Assembly: GCA_011057845.1 (NCBI GenBank)
Contig: DSDB01000189.1
Location: 1 to 7,312 of the forward strand
DNA from: Phycisphaerales bacterium
GTDB taxonomy: Bacteria > Planctomycetota > Phycisphaerae > Sedimentisphaerales > Anaerobacaceae
Reading direction: 5' to 3'
DNA: 7,312 nt
Below are positions 6,760 to 7,312 of this stretch, one piece after another. The position numbers were made by a program, and so were the translations under genes. Below the pieces are notes generated by a model that saw nothing but the letters and a program-made list of their open reading frames with translations, did not search any database and was not told where the DNA came from. Position 1 is the first letter of the stretch. Every line of letters starts with the position of its first letter.

Positions 6760-7312
6760 TTATGACAGAGTCCACGGTTCTCGCTTCGGGCGGTCCAGCC
6801 ACCGGGCGGCCTCGGGGTCCCCGATGATCTGCTCGTTCTGCGGGTCCCATTTGAGAGGTCGCTTGAGCCAGTAGGCGATATTGCCCAAATGGCAGTGCGT
6901 CGCTGTCCGATGGGCCCGCTCGATATCCCGGAAAGGAATCTGGCGGGTCAGTACGCAATGAACGAAGTCGCCGAAGATGCCGCCCCTGCCCTTGTAGTTG
7001 GGTATGTAGATATCCGGCGGGGCCTGTTTTTGGTTGCTGTCTCTGGCCGGGATCTCTCCTTGCGTGCCCCGAAACGACAGTATCCCGCCCCAGCCGCCGC
7101 CGTGGTAGATCCGTACTCCGTTGGCGAAGACATACGTCAGGCGCTGGATATCCCGGCCATTCGGCGGGATGATCTCCACCGGCCCGGTCTCGTGAAGACC
7201 CAGGCAGAACAGGGCGCCCCCGAACCCATGACAGCCCCAGTCCGTCATGCCGCCGCCCGAATAGTCCCGGTAGGCCCGAAAGCCGCCGCGAATGAGTGTC
7301 GAGTGAAACGGC
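6760..7312 (-). CDS. Gfo/Idh/MocA-family oxidoreductase, C-terminal half (5' end cut by window edge)
   Basis: The frame is open from the window edge (first full codon ends at 7311) for 183 residues to a TAA at 6760-6762; the N-terminal NAD(P)-binding Rossmann domain lies outside the window. The visible part is the C-terminal alpha/beta domain. RAYRDYSGGGMTDWGCHGFG near its start matches the usual family stretch with GGG-x-TDWG. ETGPVEIIPP follows, and EAARWLDRPKREPWTLS closes the protein as in many planctomycete members. These enzymes oxidise or reduce sugars or sugar derivatives with NAD(P); planctomycete versions are often Tat-exported, which cannot be checked here. Most relatives have Gly-Ala-His-His-x-Asp after the TDWG; here it reads Gly-Cys-His-Gly-Phe-Gly, so the Asp and the second His are replaced. 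Apparent ATGs inside the visible frame, such as 7248, are internal. It lies 36 bases upstream of the HEAT-repeat gene. Substrate cannot be assigned. Confidence 0.85.
   Translation of the reverse strand, partial: PFHSTLIRGGFRAYRDYSGGGMTDWGCHGFGGALFCLGLHETGPVEIIPPNGRDIQRLTYVFANGVRIYHGGGWGGILSFRGTQGEIPARDSNQKQAPPDIYIPNYKGRGGIFGDFVHCVLTRQIPFRDIERAHRTATHCHLGNIAYWLKRPLKWDPQNEQIIGDPEAARWLDRPKREPWTLS

Overview
The window looks like part of a pectin-degrading or plant-glycan-degrading accessory region from a GC-rich bacterium, most likely a planctomycete or relative (PVC group). Two things suggest this: the gene mix (Gfo/Idh/MocA oxidoreductase, exported HEAT-repeat protein with a C-terminal beta-sandwich, exported Ntn hydrolase, polysaccharide lyase, GH127-type glycosidase) and the many N-terminal signal peptides. 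The taxonomic call is inference from gene style, not from a marker gene.

Layout from right to left. Three genes run on the minus strand in series: the C-terminal half of a Gfo/Idh/MocA oxidoreductase (7312 to 6760, cut by the window edge), an 850-residue exported HEAT-repeat protein (6723 to 4171, 36-base gap), and a 560-residue exported lyase (4100 to 2418, 70-base gap). The lyase carries the His/Glu/Arg-His pattern of family PL2 pectate lyases. The first two are very probably co-transcribed. The lyase may be read through from them or may use a weak promoter of its own in the 70-base gap.

On the plus strand, ending 36 bases from the lyase stop, lies the C-terminal part of a GH127-family (DUF1680) beta-L-arabinofuranosidase with a trailing discoidin-like domain (about 1251 to 2381). 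Its catalytic barrel is missing: recognisable homology starts only about 100 bases from the start codon of the next gene. I read it as a decapitated gene remnant, although its frame is undamaged. At the left, on the minus strand, is an exported C45-family Ntn acyltransferase/hydrolase (1153 to 1, missing its C terminus at the window edge), with a good ribosome binding site and a perfect TATAAT box upstream.

Functionally, the lyase (polygalacturonate backbone) and the GH127 remnant (L-arabinofuranose side chains) both point to pectin. The oxidoreductase may act on released or modified sugars. The HEAT protein probably serves as an envelope scaffold or glycan-binding partner. The link of the C45 hydrolase to this chemistry is unclear. 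I saw no tRNA, rRNA, CRISPR, transposase or phage signal. No stretch over 300 bases lacks coding content.
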